In this document: piece after piece, positions 62,131 through 64,000 of the stretch
How the letters are laid out: every line of letters begins with the position of its first letter
How positions within the stretch are numbered: the stretch's first letter is position 1
Assembly: GCA_033002965.1 (NCBI GenBank)
Contig: JAURVB010007699.1
Location: 62,001-126,000, forward strand
Direction of reading: 5' to 3'
Source of the DNA: Piper betle
Taxonomy: Eukaryota; Streptophyta; Magnoliopsida; Piperales; Piperaceae
DNA length: 64,000 nucleotides
Notes under the pieces: model-generated
What the model was told of the DNA's origin: nothing
Databases searched by the model: none
The model's input: only the letters and a program-made list of their open reading frames with translations
Program-made: the position numbers and the translations under genes

Positions 62131-64000
62131 CTACGGAACAATGCCCTTCATACTTCCTGCCAACTGGGCATACAGTTTATCTATTTGAGCCTGCGTGAAA
62201 AATGTTTCCCACAAAGAAGAGCAAGAAATCAGCACTCTTGAGCAGTAAAACCAGTGAGCAGCACCAACATCACGTAAAAAATTTTGCAAAATAGTTATGC
62301 ACCTGGTAGTTTATGAGCAGCTGACGTCTTTTCTTTTTCATGGTAGGAGTTATTAAATCCCGTTCTATGGTAAAAGGATATGGATCGAGAATGACCCCTT
62401 TGATGTACTCAAAACGTTTGAGCTAAGTAGACCAAAGGCAGATTTATCACTTACACAGATCAAAGAAGAAAGCCAATCGACCTACTATCTACGAGTCAAT
62501 TATTTGTAAAGAAGGATCCGGGTGTATTGCAAGGACTCATGCACTCTAATCTACCATGCCAACTACCTCATACAAATTTCAACTCAGATTTAGCAACTAT
62601 TTCAATATTGGAAGGGAAATGACAATCGATCTCAGCTACAAGAACGAAAATCAAAATCATACAACGCAAGGAAATTAAAATACCTTGTTGCTGTCAGCAG
62701 TAACCTTCAGAACTTGGACAACATAATCTCGTAGCTCATCGAGCTTGCATAAATCAGTGAAAGAGCCTTTGTGGCCTTCCAGCTCTGCCCATTTCTCAGT
62801 ATTCACTTCTTGTGGAACAACCACTGCCACCAGCATTGCCTGTTTGCTGTCACCATATACCCATATCTGAAAAGTGAAAAAACAGTTACCGCAGATAAAA
62901 CCTGCCAAACAGTCAAAGGATGCAATCGAATAATCAAATGTATAATGTATGAGGAAGACTCACATCATCTACAATCGGATTGCCAACATATATTCTCTCT
63001 AGATACTCAGCAGCAACATACTCGCCTTGAGATAGCTTGAAAATGTTTTTCCTTCTATCAATGATCTTCAGTATTCCATCAGGGCTCATTTCACCAATGT
63101 CACCTGTAAAAATTGGAATCTATCAACTAAAGAATGGATAAAGCCTTTACTATGAAAAAATTTAAACACCCAAAGAAAGCCTCAATGTCATACCAGTGTG
63201 GAACCATCCACCTTTCATCACCTCTTTAGTCAAATCTGAATCTTTATGGTATCCATAGAAGACAGCCTTTCCCCTAATGCATACCTCACCCCGGGATGGA
63301 ACTGAAAGTGGATTGTAGCCAAGCTCTGGAACCTCCTCCAGACGAAGCTCACAAAAGACTGAAGGAACACCAACTGTTCCAACTAATTCCATGTCATCTG
63401 GATAGCAACATGTTGTCGAGCCACAAGTTTCTGTCAATCCTGTTTGTAAGTAATTTAGGACAGGTTACAACAATGAGGCCTTTCAAGAATATCACTACAA
63501 CCAGACTTTAACATCTATAAAAATATGGCGTCTTTTTACCACTAACCATATCCTTGAACAACATAACTGCAGCTTGTCACTCTCAAAAACTCTTCTAACT
63601 CGGAGCTTAAAGGAGCACCTCCAGATATAATCATACGAATGCGTCCTCCTAATCTTGCCTTGACCTGTATGAGCAAAAAATGTTAGAGAAGAATTTTTTA
63701 ACGAAATGCATAAATCATTAACATAGCACTTGAGCATAACTGTTAATCTGTAACACCTTCGTATTAGGCTATGTTGATCAATGCTTTATTAGCCTTACAT
63801 ATTTCTTTTTCAATAAACTAATAATTAGAATATTCCATTGATGGGCTATCTAACAATGCCATTTCCAGTAGTAAATGTGCATACAAAGTTATGCATTCAT
63901 GAAAGTTCAAAGGAAAGTACAACAAAAGATTCAAGCATAGACCTTACGAAATGCTAAGAAATCTGCCAGTGGTGATGCTTTTCGTTGACCATAACCAAGT
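62131..64000 (-). CDS. Long-chain acyl-CoA synthetase (LACS1-like), 3' part
   Basis: ATP-dependent AMP-binding enzyme that activates long and very-long fatty acids; the LACS1 type acts at the ER in cuticular wax and cutin synthesis. The 5' part lies beyond the window. Exons from the edge: 64000-63943 (ASPLADFLAFRK), 63664-63547 (VKARLGGRIRMIISGGAPLS), 63439-63194 (GLTETCGSTTCCYPDDMELV, RGEVCIRGKAVFYGYHKDSD), 63103-62964 (GDIGEMSPDGILKIIDRRKN, LSQGEYVAAEYLE), 62866-62684 (IWVYGDSKQAMLVAVVVPQE), 62422-62303 (LKRFEYIKGVILDPYPFTIE, LITPTMKKKR) and 62190-62131 (AQIDKLYAQLAG to TAG). All junctions are GT-AG and in phase. The AMP-binding GLTETCG motif, the GWFHTGD motif and the DRRKN hinge are present. 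Nothing is broken in the visible part. Confidence 0.93.

Overview
This is a plant nuclear region. Genes are split by GT-AG introns, encode plant-specific families (WAT1 transporter, DYW-type PPR, R2R3-MYB, shaggy-like kinase, alkaline/neutral invertase) and sit among Copia elements, MITEs and fossil pararetrovirus DNA. The very GC-rich 5' coding ends of the SDR, MYB and invertase genes would suit a monocot, but the sequence does not fix the species. No bacterial operon, CRISPR array, or rRNA/tRNA gene was seen.

Layout. 1-1.04 kb: end of a SANT/Myb-like gene (+), with a frame break. 1.4-2.4 kb: short-chain dehydrogenase (-). 3.6-6.2 kb: mitochondrial dihydrolipoyl dehydrogenase (-). 7.5-14.8 kb: decayed shaggy/GSK3-like kinase (+), cut by a 3.6-kb composite insertion (10043-13658). 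That insertion is a hAT-like MITE with an 8-bp target duplication, a large inverted duplication and a fossil endogenous pararetrovirus segment. 15.8-17.0 kb: cytochrome bc1 subunit QCR8 (+). 20.7-22.7 kb: WAT1/UmamiT-type transporter (+), intact. 23.4-26.6 kb: ALG11 mannosyltransferase pseudogene (+) with a MITE in it. 29.1-34.3 kb: Copia element on the minus strand. 38.7-40.0 kb: R2R3-MYB (+). 43.8-46.7 kb: organellar alkaline/neutral invertase (+). 48.1-48.4 kb: possible 56-aa gene (-). 49.6-50.2 kb: MITE of the same family as the kinase insertion. 50.9-55.6 kb: second Copia element (+). 56.3-58.8 kb: serine carboxypeptidase-like gene (+). 58.9-61.3 kb: DYW-type PPR gene (-). 62.1 kb to the edge: 3' part of a LACS1-like long-chain acyl-CoA synthetase (-).

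The genes are an ordinary unlinked plant set and do not form a pathway cluster, although LPD, QCR8 and probably the invertase and PPR act in mitochondria or plastids. Two kinds of damage must be kept apart. LPD, QCR8, MYB and invertase carry single missing bases, most of them in short homopolymers, while everything else is conserved; this looks like uncorrected long-read error. The SDR has a comparable isolated 2-base loss. The kinase and ALG11 copies carry stops, lost catalytic residues, missing exons and insertions, and are real pseudogenes.

The most unusual structure is the composite insertion in the kinase. It holds a caulimovirid-like reverse transcriptase (active-site Asp lost), an acidic ORF, a promoter-like block with duplicated ACGTGG boxes, and two abutting small ORFs that each encode a membrane segment.
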